A DNA stretch of 64,000 nucleotides from Corbicula japonica (GCA_038501625.1 JAZAYU010000010.1:1674001-1738000), one strand, 5' to 3'; counted from the stretch's first letter, positions 1 through 11,045 are shown. The notes: a model not told the origin generated them from the sequence alone. Numbers and translations are program-made.

Positions 1-756
1 AGCCATTTTGAGAAAGTTGCTATCAGTCTTCTAGCACCACTTCTCTTTACCAGCATTGGATCTACGACAGCATCAGTAGATATCCAACATAACCGGGCAA
101 TATCTCCCGCAGCTTTCAGGTGGTTCTCTCTGGGCTTGAACTCAGATATGTCCTCCAGCAGACTGAAGCTGGCATCAGCACTCTACTGCGGTGGTGATCT
201 ACGAAGATGTGAACGAATCCTGACTGCTGTGATAGCACAACTGTCACAAACAACTGTTCAGACTGAATGTTACTGTTACCCACATATAAGTATGTTTTCA
301 AAAGACTTTGCAAAACTCCATCAGAACAATGAAGATGTGATAAAACACAACATAGCTTTCTGTGTCCAGTATTTGCCTTGTGAGGGCAACTGCATTCCTG
401 GTGAACATAAGTATGAAATGTTCCGATCTACAGAAGAGGAAAGGCGATACAGAGGAAGATACGACAGCAACTGGATGGACTGGGCTGTGGTAGACACTCT
501 ACCTTATGTCTTTTTCCTTCAGTACAAGGTGTGCAGCCAACTCCAAAGAACGGAAGAGAAACGCAGAGCTCTCGACAACTTGGCTACCATAATCCACACG
601 GATAAAAATCTTGGTCATCGAGAGACGGCACTAAATCTACTGGGACAATGTGTGGAACAGGAGGGCAGACATCAAGATGCCTTATATTGCTACATGATGT
701 CACTGAAAATTCAAGGACGAAACAATGCAGCAAGATGGCATATGTGTATAGACTAG
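1..756 (+). CDS. cGAS-like receptor (Mab-21 fold) C-terminal half, copy 1, partial
   Basis: The frame is open from base 1 to the TAG at 754-756; the N-terminal half lies left of the window. The protein matches the C-terminal part of two further copies at 43.3-44.3 kb and 53.7-54.7 kb: an FRWFSLGLNS block, a helical SRLKLASALY repeat, and a TPR-like tail with RETALNLLGQC and YCYMMSLKI. These features are typical of the expanded Mab-21/cGAS-like family of bivalves, whose studied members are nucleotidyltransferases sensing nucleic acid. The catalytic half is not visible, so activity cannot be judged. This copy has no frameshift in the region where both other copies are broken. Its last residues differ, however: after about 740 the RLxARLF ending and its splice donor are replaced by a dispersed repeat, giving an early stop. 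It may be a functional gene with an altered end or an early pseudogene. Confidence 0.7.
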   Translation, partial: SHFEKVAISLLAPLLFTSIGSTTASVDIQHNRAISPAAFRWFSLGLNSDMSSSRLKLASALYCGGDLRRCERILTAVIAQLSQTTVQTECYCYPHISMFSKDFAKLHQNNEDVIKHNIAFCVQYLPCEGNCIPGEHKYEMFRSTEEERRYRGRYDSNWMDWAVVDTLPYVFFLQYKVCSQLQRTEEKRRALDNLATIIHTDKNLGHRETALNLLGQCVEQEGRHQDALYCYMMSLKIQGRNNAARWHMCID

Positions 757-930
757 ATTCTGAAAGTCCAAAAGGGCTCAAAAATGAGTTGAGGTAGGGC
801 CGACAAGATATACTTTTTATTTTGGTACCAAATTAAAGCCTATTATATGGCCAAACAATCTGGACTGGCCTGCAAAGAAAAATTTATTGCGAATTGTCGG
901 AAAATAAGGGGAGATGACTCATGCCAAATC
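741..930 (+). repeat. Dispersed repeat replacing the end of cGLR copy 1
   Basis: This stretch (TAGATTCTGAA, then GGTAGGGCCGACAAGATATA, then GGCCTGCAAAG and AAATAAGGGGAGATGA) occurs again in the opposite orientation at 5787-5962. The match starts within the last codons of cGLR copy 1, so the repeat boundary explains why that copy ends differently from its relatives. Confidence 0.65.
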
Positions 931-1439
931 ATACAAAAAATCAACAAAAAACTGATAAACTCAATGATATGACATATATTTATAAGGACTTTTTCTGTCT
1001 TCATTAAAACTTTGTCAAATAAGTTGCAAGATGCAATTTAAAGTCCAAGGTGAACATCATATGTATATAATGTGTGAAAAACAAGAGTTATTTCCCTTTA
1101 TTTCATTGAAAGATAATGTAAATCACTTATGTCCCATTTTCTTTTGCTAGAAATTGATATTTCTAGTTATTTTTTAACTTAGAGAAAGGAATTATAGCAC
1201 AAATTCTCTGAAAAAGCTTGTTAAACACCAATTACCATCCAGGTCAGATTATATACATTTAATTTCATACTTAAGAGCAAGCCATTTATTACAAGTCAGT
1301 TTGACAAACAGGACGTATTACAGACTCATCGGTGGCAGGAAACATTCACAAAATGTTATCAACTCTCTTATGGCAATAATACTTATTCAAAGTATTCGCC
1401 AAACTTGGTTTGAGTGATTACGACACTAATATATTTAAT
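931..1439. other. Intergenic, AT-rich, nothing recognised
   Basis: No exon-like open frame with flanking splice sites and no recognisable repeat was seen on either strand. Confidence 0.5.
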
Positions 1440-1554
1440 AACCCGTCAGATTACTTCAGTCAAACTAGAGTTATTGCCCTTTAATTACTAATTTTGACCA
1501 AATTAATAATTAAACGGCAATAACTCTATAGTGACTGAAGCAATCTGACGGGTT
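1440..1554. repeat. 115-bp foldback MITE
   Basis: The arms AACCCGTCAGATT and AATCTGACGGGTT are inverted copies. The match continues inward through the pair AGAGTTATTGCC / GGCAATAACTCT, so almost the whole element can fold into one hairpin. TTAA lies near both outer ends. Confidence 0.75.
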
Positions 1555-3489
1555 AACTCCTCCACATTTTAACTCGATAATCTTCAACAAACTTGCTTAG
1601 AATGATTAAGGTAAACATATCCAGTTCAGTAACTTGCAGATATTTTTGATAGATAGTGTCCTCTAATGGCTGTTTTTACCAAATTAGGACTGCCCAAGGT
1701 CCCAGTTTGTCAGAATGCTGTTGGCATATTATGTCTGCTAATATCTAAACAAGATATTCTAGATTGCAACAATGGCGTTGGATTCATTGATATTTCATTG
1801 CCATTTTTGAAATCAAATAAGCAATGGATGCTTTCTTAATTAAAATGACAATCTTCATCAAACTTAGTAAGAACATGTATGTACATAATATCTTAGACAA
1901 GTTTGATAGCCAGTCAGATTGCTCTTGTCACTCTTGAGTTATGCCCTTCAACTGGAAATATTTTAACAAGTTACATCTATACCAAACTATACCTATATTT
2001 ACTATCACTAAAATTCATCCGACTGTTTAAGGGGACAATAAGATCTCAGCTATGTATGGTTACAAGCAATATTACATTAGTCAAGTCACTGAGGAGTTAT
2101 GGGTCTTTAATTTCCAAAACTTAAACAAATAAACAATTTCTGCTCTCTGACGGTTTTGAGGCAGTTTGAAATATTGTTCTTTATTAGTTTTATTAATCAT
2201 TCTATTGAATCATTCGTACATGTTGAGTTAAACAATATGTGTGCTAAAACTCATTATTTTTTCTACTTTTTAAGTGCAATCAATGCACACGAAATTAAAA
2301 AAATGTAAATAAAAAACATATACAAGTAAATGAGCAGTGATAATATGACGACATCAAACTAAATTTTTTTAGTTAACATTTGGTTGAAAGATTATTTTGG
2401 AAATTACCTAAATAATATTTTTAAAGTGTTCCATTGACTGATTCTGCTTTAGAGCTCATTTGAAATAGCACATGGGAGTCTTTAATACATGTTTGTTGTG
2501 GCTATTGATAAATATTCTTGTGGCTAGTGCTACAAAATTTCCAATTTCTGAACGACAGTCTAAGAGTAAGGTCTGGGTCCATCTACGGGTAGTACTTCCA
2601 ATAAATAAGGATGGTTCCATTTGGACAGAAGTCTCAAGAGTATTACAATAAGTGAAAAACCAAAAATACCTTCATGTTTAATTATTACAGCTTCATCTTG
2701 ATCATTCTTTTTTTTTTTTGCTTGAAATAATGAATCCATTTTCATTCACATTGAACTGGTTTTAATAATACTAAGCTTGAAACTGTGGAACCTCATGGAG
2801 ACTATGCGTTTCTGTAACCAGTTATTGTCTCAACAGTCGCTTTGCATTAAATATGGCCTTAGTCGTCGTGAAAAGGAAGTGTCAGTCCTAGAAACAATGC
2901 TAAACCCCTTCTGAGCCTGAATAGAAACGTTGTAGTAGCAAGTTGGTTTTAAATATTTTTTTTTAAATTGACTGAAAGGCAATCTGAAGCCATTCATGGT
3001 AGTACATGTAATCCCTTCTTTGGGTAGGACTGCATCTAGAATAGCATAGTAGACCAAACAAAAAAGTATTCATAAACCTAACATTGGCCAGGGACCAAGA
3101 ACTTAGATATGAAAATAATAGGTCCTATGGGTTATACTATCAGCTTGTAGTTGATAACAGTATTTTAAACTTATTCCAGCTCCTGTCAAACTGTTGCAGT
3201 CCCTTCTGAATACTAGCACTACCCTTGTAATGGAGTGAGGGCCTGGGTCTGAAAGATATTATTCTTTAACAATACAAGTAGCCAGTAGCTATTAAATCTA
3301 ATAATATGGTTGAGGATCCTAGTAGGGAAAGCATTGTCACCAGAACAAGGGGTCCAGATTCCTTCAAAGGGTTACCTTATTCTAATTCTTGGATCCTGCA
3401 TCCTTTTTATGCCCCCACTCTGAACGAGGAGGGGCCTTATAGGATGCCCTTGTCCATCCGTCCCTCCGTACTTACGAAACCTGTGTCGC
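1555..3489. other. Intergenic, no gene seen
   Basis: Only short accidental frames are present. The end of the interval (about 3410-3490) has the CCGTCCCTCCG-type low-complexity lead-in to the tandem repeat that follows. Confidence 0.45.
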
Positions 3490-3496
3490 ACATAAC

Positions 3497-3890
3497 TCAA
3501 AAAGTATGAGAGCCACAAAAATGAAACTTAACAGGTATGTTGACCTTCATGTTTAATTGTGCACCTGGGGTTTTGTTTTGGCCCACGCCTGTTACGACCA
3601 GAGTGATGTTACTTATGCATTTCAATATAATGCATTCAGCAAGTAATCTTGTTGTATGTAATTCCAAAGTATGAGAGTCGCAGTCATGAAACTTTACAGG
3701 CATGTTGACAATCATATGTAGTTGTGCCCCTGGGGTTTTGTTTTTTGGGCCACACCTGTTAAGACCATAGTTATGACCCCTTATGTATTTCAATATAATG
3801 CATTCAGTGTGTAATCTTGTGTCGTAGGTAAGTCCAAAAGTATCAGTGACAGTCATGAAACTTTACAGGCATGTTGACCATCAAACTACA
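3497..3890. repeat. Tandem repeat, unit about 170 bp, about 2.3 copies
   Basis: The block GTATGAGAGxCxCAxxxATGAAACTT, ACAGGxATGTTGACxxTCAT, CCTGGGGTTTTGTTTT, then TTCAATATAATGCATTCAG recurs at about 3505, 3670 and 3840, the last copy being partial. Apparent coding on the minus strand is a by-product of the repeat period. Confidence 0.75.
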
Positions 3891-3895
3891 CTCAT

Positions 3896-5786
3896 ATTTG
3901 ATATTGTGAACTGCAAATTCATCTGGCTTTTTTCCCTGAAAGTTTTCACCATTATTTGCACTTTGAGCACAATATTGGCATCTAGTTAGACTTAAGAAAG
4001 AGTATAATTGCCTAATTAATTAAATAGTTTTGTTTTCATTTCTATAAGTCTAGACTAAGAACAACTTTCGAATATTTTTACGTTTCTTAAAAAGCGGTTT
4101 CTATAACATAGAACTGGGTAGTAACCATTCTAAAACCTCTGGATAGTGTTACCATATGTCTCATGGAAAATACACTGGCGTCAAGAAGGTGCTTACACTA
4201 TTCTGTGGTGTAGGAAGCAAGACCTTGTCATGTTTTAATGACTCTGCTGGCGTTTATAAGACTCCCTTGTTCTATACTTGGGCAACGCTAGCATCCAGAA
4301 GTGACTGTTTCTCCATTTTACATAAGCAGTCCTATTTCTCTAAGCTCGAACAATATATACATGTATATTTTGACATATACAGGAAAACAACTTTACTTAC
4401 TATCATTAAAAGACTTGCGATATTTGGGATTTTACTCTTTCCTTTACTAGTTTAAGCTAGAAATATGTAAAGATGAAAACATTTACAGGCAATACAATAT
4501 TATGTTTTACTTACAACCACAAGATTGTAATTTTACTTCCGTTTTCGCATGATGAGGTGAGGACTGTGTATAGACTTTTATAAAGCTATGCCTAGCTTCT
4601 TAAATGTTGCGGCACCTTTCAATATGAAACAAAATTACCCAGACTTAATTTAAGATTAGTGCAAACCTCAATATGGGGACTTATCATTTGTCAACGCAAC
4701 CATATGTAATGAAGTTGAAAACTGTTTCCTGAAGGAAAAGAAGTTAAGTTTGCCAGATCTCATTGTATTTCATTATTTAAAGATTCATACCCGCAATTTT
4801 CCTGTAATTTAGTAAAGGTTAACATAAGACAAAACATCTGAAAAATCTTCATTAAACATGTGTTTCAAAATAACAGTAGTATTTATCTAATGTTTAATTA
4901 CTTCACTTTTTATCAAGAAATTAGTTACCATCTGTATTCAGTTAATAAACTGGCTAATTTACCATTATGCTGTTATACGTCATTATGTGACTTTACAAAA
5001 AAATACAACAGGCACTCTGATTTGCATAACTTGTTAGGATGTTCAAATCATATTAGAATACAAATGTGTTGATGCTTAAGAATTGCCTTTTTATGAGTAT
5101 GAGGGATTACTTCCAAGAAGTAGAATACATTAAAACATGTAAAGTAAGAATAAAACAGATCTATTTGAGACATCTGAATTTCGACAAAATGTGTCACCAA
5201 ATTTTCATATTAGAAAATATAATTTTATTTTCTTGAATTAACTCTTTTTATTTGGTGTTTTACAAAGCTTTTCCTTTCCGGTTTGCTTCTTCAACTGAAG
5301 CAGATCATACTCTATATACATTGTAAATAACAAAATAAACTAACATAAAATGTGTTGATTATCCATTTAAGGTTTTATTAAAAGAATACTTGCTATAATG
5401 GTGTGGGTGGGGTAATTGTATACACAATTTTAAGGTTATATCAACAATAACGCATATTCTTCAATATAAAATGTCTTCCAAAACATCTAAATTAATGTTT
5501 GGAAGAGTTATGTAAAATATCTGTATAAAGATTTACAAGTGATATGAACAGATAATTTTCTTAACTCATAAAATAGGGAAAATCGTAAATAGTTCTGTTT
5601 TCTTTGTATATTTTACCAACAAAAATGTCTTAAATTACATATTAGTCCAATATTATATGCTAATAATACATCTTAAATAAATAATGGTTGCTAGATCATA
5701 TAAAAACTAATGTTGATACTAAAATTTGGACTGATATCAGTGCAACTTGTCATTATATCTAAATATTTTAAAGTTAACTTATAATT
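3896..5786. other. Intergenic, AT-rich, no gene seen
   Basis: Several frames of 60-100 codons exist but have AT-driven composition, no family motif and no splice context. Nothing else was recognised. Confidence 0.45.
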
Positions 5787-5962
5787 CTATATCAGAGTTA
5801 TCTCCCTTATTTTTTTCAGGATTCGCAATAAAATAATTTTTGCAGGCCACCTAATTTCATTGAGATATACCATAAACTTCAATAAAATCGTAAAATAAAA
5901 TGTATATCTTGTCGGCCCTACCTCGACAAAATTTTCAGCTTCAGAATCTAGACTAACTGCAC
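5787..5962 (-). repeat. Inverted partner of the 741-930 repeat
   Basis: On the minus strand this repeats TCTAGATTCTGAAGC, GGTAGGGCCGACAAGATATA and GGCCTGCAAAAATTATTTTA as at 741-930. It lies just downstream of the stop of the DEG/ENaC channel gene and would fall in its 3' untranslated region if transcribed. Confidence 0.65.
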
Positions 5963-6029
5963 TTTTTTCACTGATCAGACGCTTTAATAACAAAGATGAA
6001 ACAACTAACGAGTGAATCAATATTATAAA

Positions 6030-6479
6030 TTAATGACAATCGACAAATGACAGAGAGGGATCATAGGATTCTGAAATATATCCCCTATCCCCGTAGTACC
6101 GTGACCGATCGTATCGACTTCCCTTGCTTGAGCGTTCAGGGGCATGTTGGTAATAACTATTCTGTGGTTGGTAATAATGGCTGCCATTATAGGCGTCAAT
6201 ACGGGAATTTCCTAAAACCCGAATGTCGTTGAATTGCTTTGACGATCGCTTGTCAGAATTCTTACTCGGGGTGCGGGATATTTTCTCCGACTCTCCTCGT
6301 TTTACATCGTTTTCACGTTCCTTGTTTTTGGAATTTAACTTTTGTTTTTCCAGGATACCCCTGTGTGTACAATAGTAAAACAGCTCTACAATCAGTTGAA
6401 GAACTTCACAGAGACTTAGGATAGACAAGCCGATCCAGAGCCCGATCGCACCCCCTACGTCCGACAACAGCTGTTGTAT
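6030..6479 (-). CDS. DEG/ENaC sodium channel, last coding exon (150 codons)
   Basis: A minus-strand acceptor (TTGTTGCAG) is followed by 149 residues and a stop. The exon starts IQQLLSDVGG and runs into GAIGLWIGLSILSLCEVLQL, the pre-TM2 and second transmembrane segment that forms the pore of degenerin/ENaC/ASIC/FaNaC channels. The GLS triplet sits at the usual G-x-S selectivity-filter position, and the conserved Glu follows in LCE. After TM2 comes a cytoplasmic tail of about 110 residues rich in Lys, Arg, Ser and Tyr with no known domain. The family forms trimeric plasma-membrane sodium channels. The subfamily (peptide-gated, acid-gated or other) cannot be decided from this end of the protein. 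Confidence 0.85.
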   Translation of the reverse strand: MQQLLSDVGGAIGLWIGLSILSLCEVLQLIVELFYYCTHRGILEKQKLNSKNKERENDVKRGESEKISRTPSKNSDKRSSKQFNDIRVLGNSRIDAYNGSHYYQPQNSYYQHAPERSSKGSRYDRSRYYGDRGYISESYDPSLSFVDCH

Positions 6480-6686
6480 CTGCAACAATTGCAAAAAAAG
6501 TATTATGCGCGGAAAATTTGACACAAACATCTTGTATCACGGTATGGGACCGGATTTTTCCCTACCTCTGTTTACATTTTTCCAATATTATTTTACGACT
6601 CAAAACGCCTGTATATCATGTGTAGGGTCCCATATCGTGTGCATGGGTAAATCTACTTCATTTAATAGTTCCGAAACAGCACCTAC

Positions 6687-6762
6687 CTCTATTTGTTCTT
6701 TTTCCGTTATCTCTTCAAAATTTAGGTCTTCGAAATATATATTTAGTTTAAGGAAGTTGTTG
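6687..6762 (-). CDS. DEG/ENaC sodium channel, penultimate coding exon (76 bp)
   Basis: It is bounded on the minus strand by TGTATTTCAG and a GTAGGT donor. It encodes NNFLKLNIYFEDLNFEEI and then TEKEQIE, the conserved extracellular stretch just before TM2 in DEG/ENaC channels. It joins the last exon in phase across a 207-bp intron (6480-6686). I found no further upstream exon between 6763 and the assembly gap, so the rest of the gene lies in larger introns, beyond the gap, or has been lost. Confidence 0.82.
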
Positions 6763-8075
6763 CTGAAATACAGAAAAAAAACAGCTTAAAGACGTCTGCG
6801 ATAATTTCCGATTTCACGACGTTATTAGTTTAACGAGCGCACCGTAGTCACAATTGAAAGGTCTTTGACTGGAAACTCTCCCCCTTGTCAAGTAATTTCA
6901 TAGCTCACATTTGTCTGAGACAGGACATTCCTAAAAATAGATGTAAACAATACAAACGGTGCACACGTAAAATTCATAACGCCGTGATATCGGAAACTAC
7001 CGCAATCGTCTTTAAAACTCTCTAATATCTGGCAAATGTGCAAGTTCGCCTAATCACATAAACATAGTTAGCACGACCTGTTGAACAAGCAATAATATCA
7101 GACTCTATAGCAAGATTTCCAGAAATGGAGTTCGTTTGTAACTTTCTGGCCGTAATCCCAATGAAAATAAAAATTGTTGCTTCAAAGGTGTTTCGAGCAA
7201 CGCCACCGAAACATCACCAAATCCGCCCCCCCCCCCCCCCCCCCCGAATGTCTTGTTAATGGTCATAATATCTATTAACTCAACAGTATTGTTTGTTTTA
7301 ATTAATAACCAGAAAAGCGTCGTCATTATTTTGTATACTCTTTAATATTGACAACAACCATACTACTGTGGTATCATTTCTTTTTCTGGACGTATTTTAG
7401 CGTAAAGACCGCAAAGAGATTTTAGCAATTATATAATTCTCATAAGATAAGCTATGACAATGTTAAATGTCACCGTGGTTTTATTTCTAGCACTTTCACT
7501 AGCGCAAAACACGCAAAAATCAAACGCACACAAAATATAACGATGCCATAATACATGGTAATAAAGACAACCTTCTTAGTGGCATTGCCAGTCTCGACAT
7601 CAAACTAATATGCATGTATGTGGTAGACCAATTTAACTTCACTTCGATGGCTTTCAAAGTTCTTTCCCATCTATTTAAATATCACAGTAGCGTTGTTTGT
7701 TCCTTGTGAAGGCCATAAAAAGTCGTCACGTACATTCAATAAGTGATGTTATCAATTACCTTCTTTGAAAGCCGTTTAGTACGATACATATAATTTTGTT
7801 TATATTAAGTAGACCTCAACCCGGGGCAAGGCGGCGTGGACAGAATATGTATTTCCATAACTGCCCATGAACAGACTCAATCAAACCGATATGCGTCATA
7901 TTTGGTTGCTTTCAAAGTTCTTTCCATCCAGAGACCTATATATATAAATAGATTCGCATCTCTCTATGACTGATATAAGAAATCTCGTTTTTTGACGTGG
8001 ATTCGACGAGAATCTCGTCACGTTACTTTTGAGGTTGTTTCCCTTGAAAATTTTTCCCGGAAACCGTTAAAAGTA
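6763..8075. other. Presumed channel intron or intergenic, with dispersed repeat fragments
   Basis: The interval contains a run of 20 C at 7226-7245. Fragments near 7590-7680 and 7805-7930 resemble the inner part of the TTAA element at 21-23 kb (motifs such as CATGAACA...CTCAATCAAACC and TTTCAAAGTTC). No coding exon was recognised. Confidence 0.45.
7226..7245. repeat. Homopolymer C20
   Basis: Twenty consecutive C bases. The true length is uncertain because such runs are error-prone in sequencing. Confidence 0.9.
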
Positions 8076-8106
8076 CGCGCATGCGCATACTGCGTAGGGC
8101 AAAAAA
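8076..8106. repeat. Left arm of 31-bp inverted repeat with NRF-1-like site
   Basis: The arm contains CGCGCATGCGC and then TGCGTAGGGCAAAAAA; the same string runs inward on the minus strand at 8861-8891. GCGCATGCGC matches the palindrome bound by NRF-1-type factors and often marks TATA-less promoters. Each arm lies 40-140 bp upstream of an ORF directed inward. Confidence 0.7.
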
Positions 8107-8213
8107 TTCGATAACAAGGAAGCTATAACAAAGGAATATTGATTTTATCAGTGTGTTTGACAGATTTATCTTGTAATTTGTGATAACTTTTGAATTAAAA
8201 GTGACAAGAAGAC

Positions 8214-8383
8214 ATGCCATCATCATGTTGTGCCCCAGGGTGTACAAGGCGATAAGTAAAAGGGACAAACGAAGTGAAAATGTTCAGATTGCCCATGTCC
8301 GATCCCGAAAGACTGAACAAATGGATCGTAAAAATTTAGCCCTTTTGCAACTATCAGATTGTGAAAATGTGTCTCAAGTTCAG
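8214..8383 (+). pseudogene. THAP zinc-finger exon, decayed
   Basis: The ATG opens with MPSSCCAPGCTRR, the start of a THAP C2CH zinc finger, followed by an in-frame TAA at 8253. Past the stop the same frame reads KMFRLPMSDPERLNKWIVKI, matching the THAP core with its F-x-P and Lys-Trp positions, then a second stop. The remainder continues in another frame (RKNLALLQLSDCENV) to a good splice donor, CAG then GTATGA, at 8384. THAP domains bind DNA and are common in transposases of the P and Kolobok types and in host proteins derived from them. Two stops and a frame change make this copy non-functional unless the assembly is wrong. Confidence 0.65.
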
Positions 8384-8530
8384 GTATGAATCAAAATGTA
8401 TATATTGTTCTGAAGTGAAGATATCAACTGCCCTAAACCTCAGACTAAGATGAATAGCTAGTTTTTTTTTACCTACCGAATCAGGGCTTTATTTCACCAT
8501 TTTGGGAATATGAATTGGGAATTTTTCTTC

Positions 8531-8818
8531 TCAAATTGGGAAAAAAAGTATATGTTTTGCAATTGGGAACATGACCGAATAACGGCTATCAATGAAATAA
8601 GTAAATATGTCACCGAATTCTAACTTTGGCAATTTTGTTGGGTCGTCCAGCCATTTTCGCTCTGATCCCGAGCTGGTGTCAACTTTACTAACATTTCTTG
8701 TCTTTTCAAGCCCAATATACGGATCATCGATGTGATGTTCATGAAAACCAAGATTAGTTAGCTTCTCAAAGTACCTTTTCTGGTTATCTGGTGGTAAACT
8801 ATTAGCGTAATCACTCAT
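8531..8818 (-). CDS. 5' exon-like ORF facing the THAP exon, repeat-encoded protein
   Basis: The 95-residue ORF starts MSDYANSLPPDNQKRYFEKL and later has KWLDDPTKLPKLEFGDIFTY. From memory this resembles the N-terminus of a repetitive invertebrate protein family that carries SWIM and YqaJ-exonuclease-like regions further on, with DPY and FGDIYxY motifs; this link is uncertain. Those later domains are absent and the last 20 residues look unrelated, so this is probably one exon or a truncated copy. It converges with the THAP exon, and its start lies 42 bp from the right inverted arm. Confidence 0.45.
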   Translation of the reverse strand: MSDYANSLPPDNQKRYFEKLTNLGFHEHHIDDPYIGLEKTRNVSKVDTSSGSERKWLDDPTKLPKLEFGDIFTYFIDSRYSVMFPIAKHILFFPI

Positions 8819-8860
8819 TTTGATTTAATTTATCGTTGAATTGTTGTTCTTCGTATGCAG

Positions 8861-8891
8861 TTTTTTGCCCTACGCACAACGCGCATGCGCG
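8861..8891. repeat. Right arm of 31-bp inverted repeat with NRF-1-like site
   Basis: It is the reverse complement of 8076-8106 with few changes: TTTTTTGCCCTACGCA, then GCGCATGCGCG. It forms the presumed promoter of the minus-strand ORF at 8531-8818. Confidence 0.7.
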
Positions 8892-9173
8892 AAATTGGCT
8901 TCCGTTGTTAACGTACCGATTTAACCCTGAATCAACAGCCATTTTTGATTACTATGACGCGGTTAGCGATCACGTGACTCGCCGAGATAACGCAGGCCGC
9001 GTGCACATGCGAGATAAAGCGAAGACGCTTATCTTTGTATAATATAGGTCTTTGTTCCATCTAATTAATTTATAATTTGAACGAAGCAATATGATTTACA
9101 AAATAAATATAAAATAAAATATCTTTACCGAGTTTTATATTTTAAACCTAAGAGCGTTTTTTATCACGCCATT

Positions 9174-9296
9174 ATGGAAGATTTTTTTCAAACTTTAGAT
9201 AAATTATTTACCTATGCACTAAACAACAAGATTGCTCAAATAGAAGGTAAGATTAAATTCCTAGAAAGTTTTGTGCGCCTGTTTGAGAAAAAGTGA
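9174..9296 (+). CDS. Possible small ORF, 40 residues
   Basis: The ATG begins MEDFFQTLDKLFTYALNNKI and ends FVRLFEKK before TGA. The composition suggests an amphipathic helix. There is no splice context or known family. It may be chance in AT-rich DNA, and it ends 115 bp before the assembly gap. Confidence 0.2.
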   Translation: MEDFFQTLDKLFTYALNNKIAQIEGKIKFLESFVRLFEKK

Positions 9297-9411
9297 AATA
9301 TAAATATCAAGAAATACCACACCCAGCAGGCTCAGCCTCCCCACACAGCCAAAATGTAGAGAGATGTTTCAAAACAGACGCCACAAACAATTAATGAAAG
9401 TGAGAACCCGA

Positions 9412-9911
9412 NNNNNNNNNNNNNNNNNNNNNNNNNNNNNNNNNNNNNNNNNNNNNNNNNNNNNNNNNNNNNNNNNNNNNNNNNNNNNNNNNNNNNNNNN
9501 NNNNNNNNNNNNNNNNNNNNNNNNNNNNNNNNNNNNNNNNNNNNNNNNNNNNNNNNNNNNNNNNNNNNNNNNNNNNNNNNNNNNNNNNNNNNNNNNNNNN
9601 NNNNNNNNNNNNNNNNNNNNNNNNNNNNNNNNNNNNNNNNNNNNNNNNNNNNNNNNNNNNNNNNNNNNNNNNNNNNNNNNNNNNNNNNNNNNNNNNNNNN
9701 NNNNNNNNNNNNNNNNNNNNNNNNNNNNNNNNNNNNNNNNNNNNNNNNNNNNNNNNNNNNNNNNNNNNNNNNNNNNNNNNNNNNNNNNNNNNNNNNNNNN
9801 NNNNNNNNNNNNNNNNNNNNNNNNNNNNNNNNNNNNNNNNNNNNNNNNNNNNNNNNNNNNNNNNNNNNNNNNNNNNNNNNNNNNNNNNNNNNNNNNNNNN
9901 NNNNNNNNNNN
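9412..9911. other. Assembly gap, 500 Ns
   Basis: Exactly 500 N bases, the usual placeholder for a scaffold gap of unknown true size. Any frame drawn across it is meaningless. Confidence 0.99.
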
Positions 9912-10828
9912 TAAAAGTGTTTAGTTTGGTTTAGCAAAGTTTGTGGAAAAGGAATATTCAGAGAAATGGAGGACCAACACACTGGGAAAAAGGTACATAA
10001 TTTTTGATTATGTTTTATGCTGCTGTTTTGCATAAAAAACAGCACATCATGTCCTGTGCATTTGTTATCTCAGGTGATTTTTTCATACAAAGTTATTGCT
10101 ACACAATACCTTTGTTAAAGGTTCAAGGTTATTTTGATGAAATTTTAATTAAAATCTCTTGAATTTTTCCTGACTTTAGCTCAAGATAGAATTTCAGAAA
10201 AGTTTTAGTAATTGTGCGAATTACAGCATGTGTATAGCATGTGTTACAAATTTTTTTATAAAATGATGTTTCCCGGGGCTGTTACAGAATCAAGGTTCTG
10301 CTAAAGCATTGAACGTGATAAATATTTAACTTTCATATCCAAAATTTTGATATCGATAGTAAAAAAAGCTTGAATTCAATTCAAATCATGTTAAATACAT
10401 GTAGTTTTTAAATCATGTTCAAGGAAATCTTAACTAACAAATACAGATCTATTGCAAATACAACATTGGCAAAGTTGTTTTTGCATAGTATAATTTCATT
10501 TTAGACTGGTTGCACAATTAAATTGCAAATTGGTTTTGACTTTTGGACCTGTTGCAGCTATTTGCCATGCCGTTGCAAGGTGGTGAATCATACAGTTAGC
10601 ATTGATTTTATGATTTCTCCATTTATTGTCCGCGTAACAGCAGTGAAAATGTTTGTAAATGCTCTAGTCTGGTCTATTATTCATTAATGATAATGGGACA
10701 GTGACGTCACAACACAATAGCATTGCTGGTCCCTAAATTACCTGCTAAATATAAGTTACACACTTGCCTTTCTTTTGTTTTGAGCCAGTTTATTCACTGT
10801 TCACAGGTGTGTTTTACAGATATGTATA
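9912..10828. other. Intergenic, no gene seen
   Basis: AT-rich sequence without recognisable exons on either strand. Confidence 0.45.
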
Positions 10829-11045
10829 AACCCTTTAATCTATTTATACACCTTAATGGCATGGTAAACACTGTAGATCCAGATCATCTAGCATATCTAT
10901 GCCTTTTGATCAGGATCTACCCTTTTTCTCTTAGAATCATTAGGTTACTTCTGACCAAGAAGCTCACAGGTTAAATCCAGATCAGATGGCACAAATGTGC
11001 TAGCTGATCTGGATCTACACTCACTGGTCGCACATGTGATAATAC
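10829..11045. mobile_element. piggyBac-like MITE (TTAA/CCCTTTACTCC family), full-length
   Basis: It starts AACCCTTTAATC and contains two inverted modules built from GTAGATCCAGATCAG and CTGATCTGGATCTACAC around GGTTACTTCTGACCAAGAAG. Better copies in this window (for example 36326-36550) are flanked on both sides by TTAA and end CCCTTTxxTCCATA / TATGGAGTAAAGGG. The TTAA target and CCC ends are what piggyBac-type transposases produce. It has no coding capacity. A further fragment lies at 11205-11265. Confidence 0.75.

Noticed and set aside
9332..10045. Long open frames spanning the N run
   Set aside because: They are open only because unknown bases cannot encode stops.
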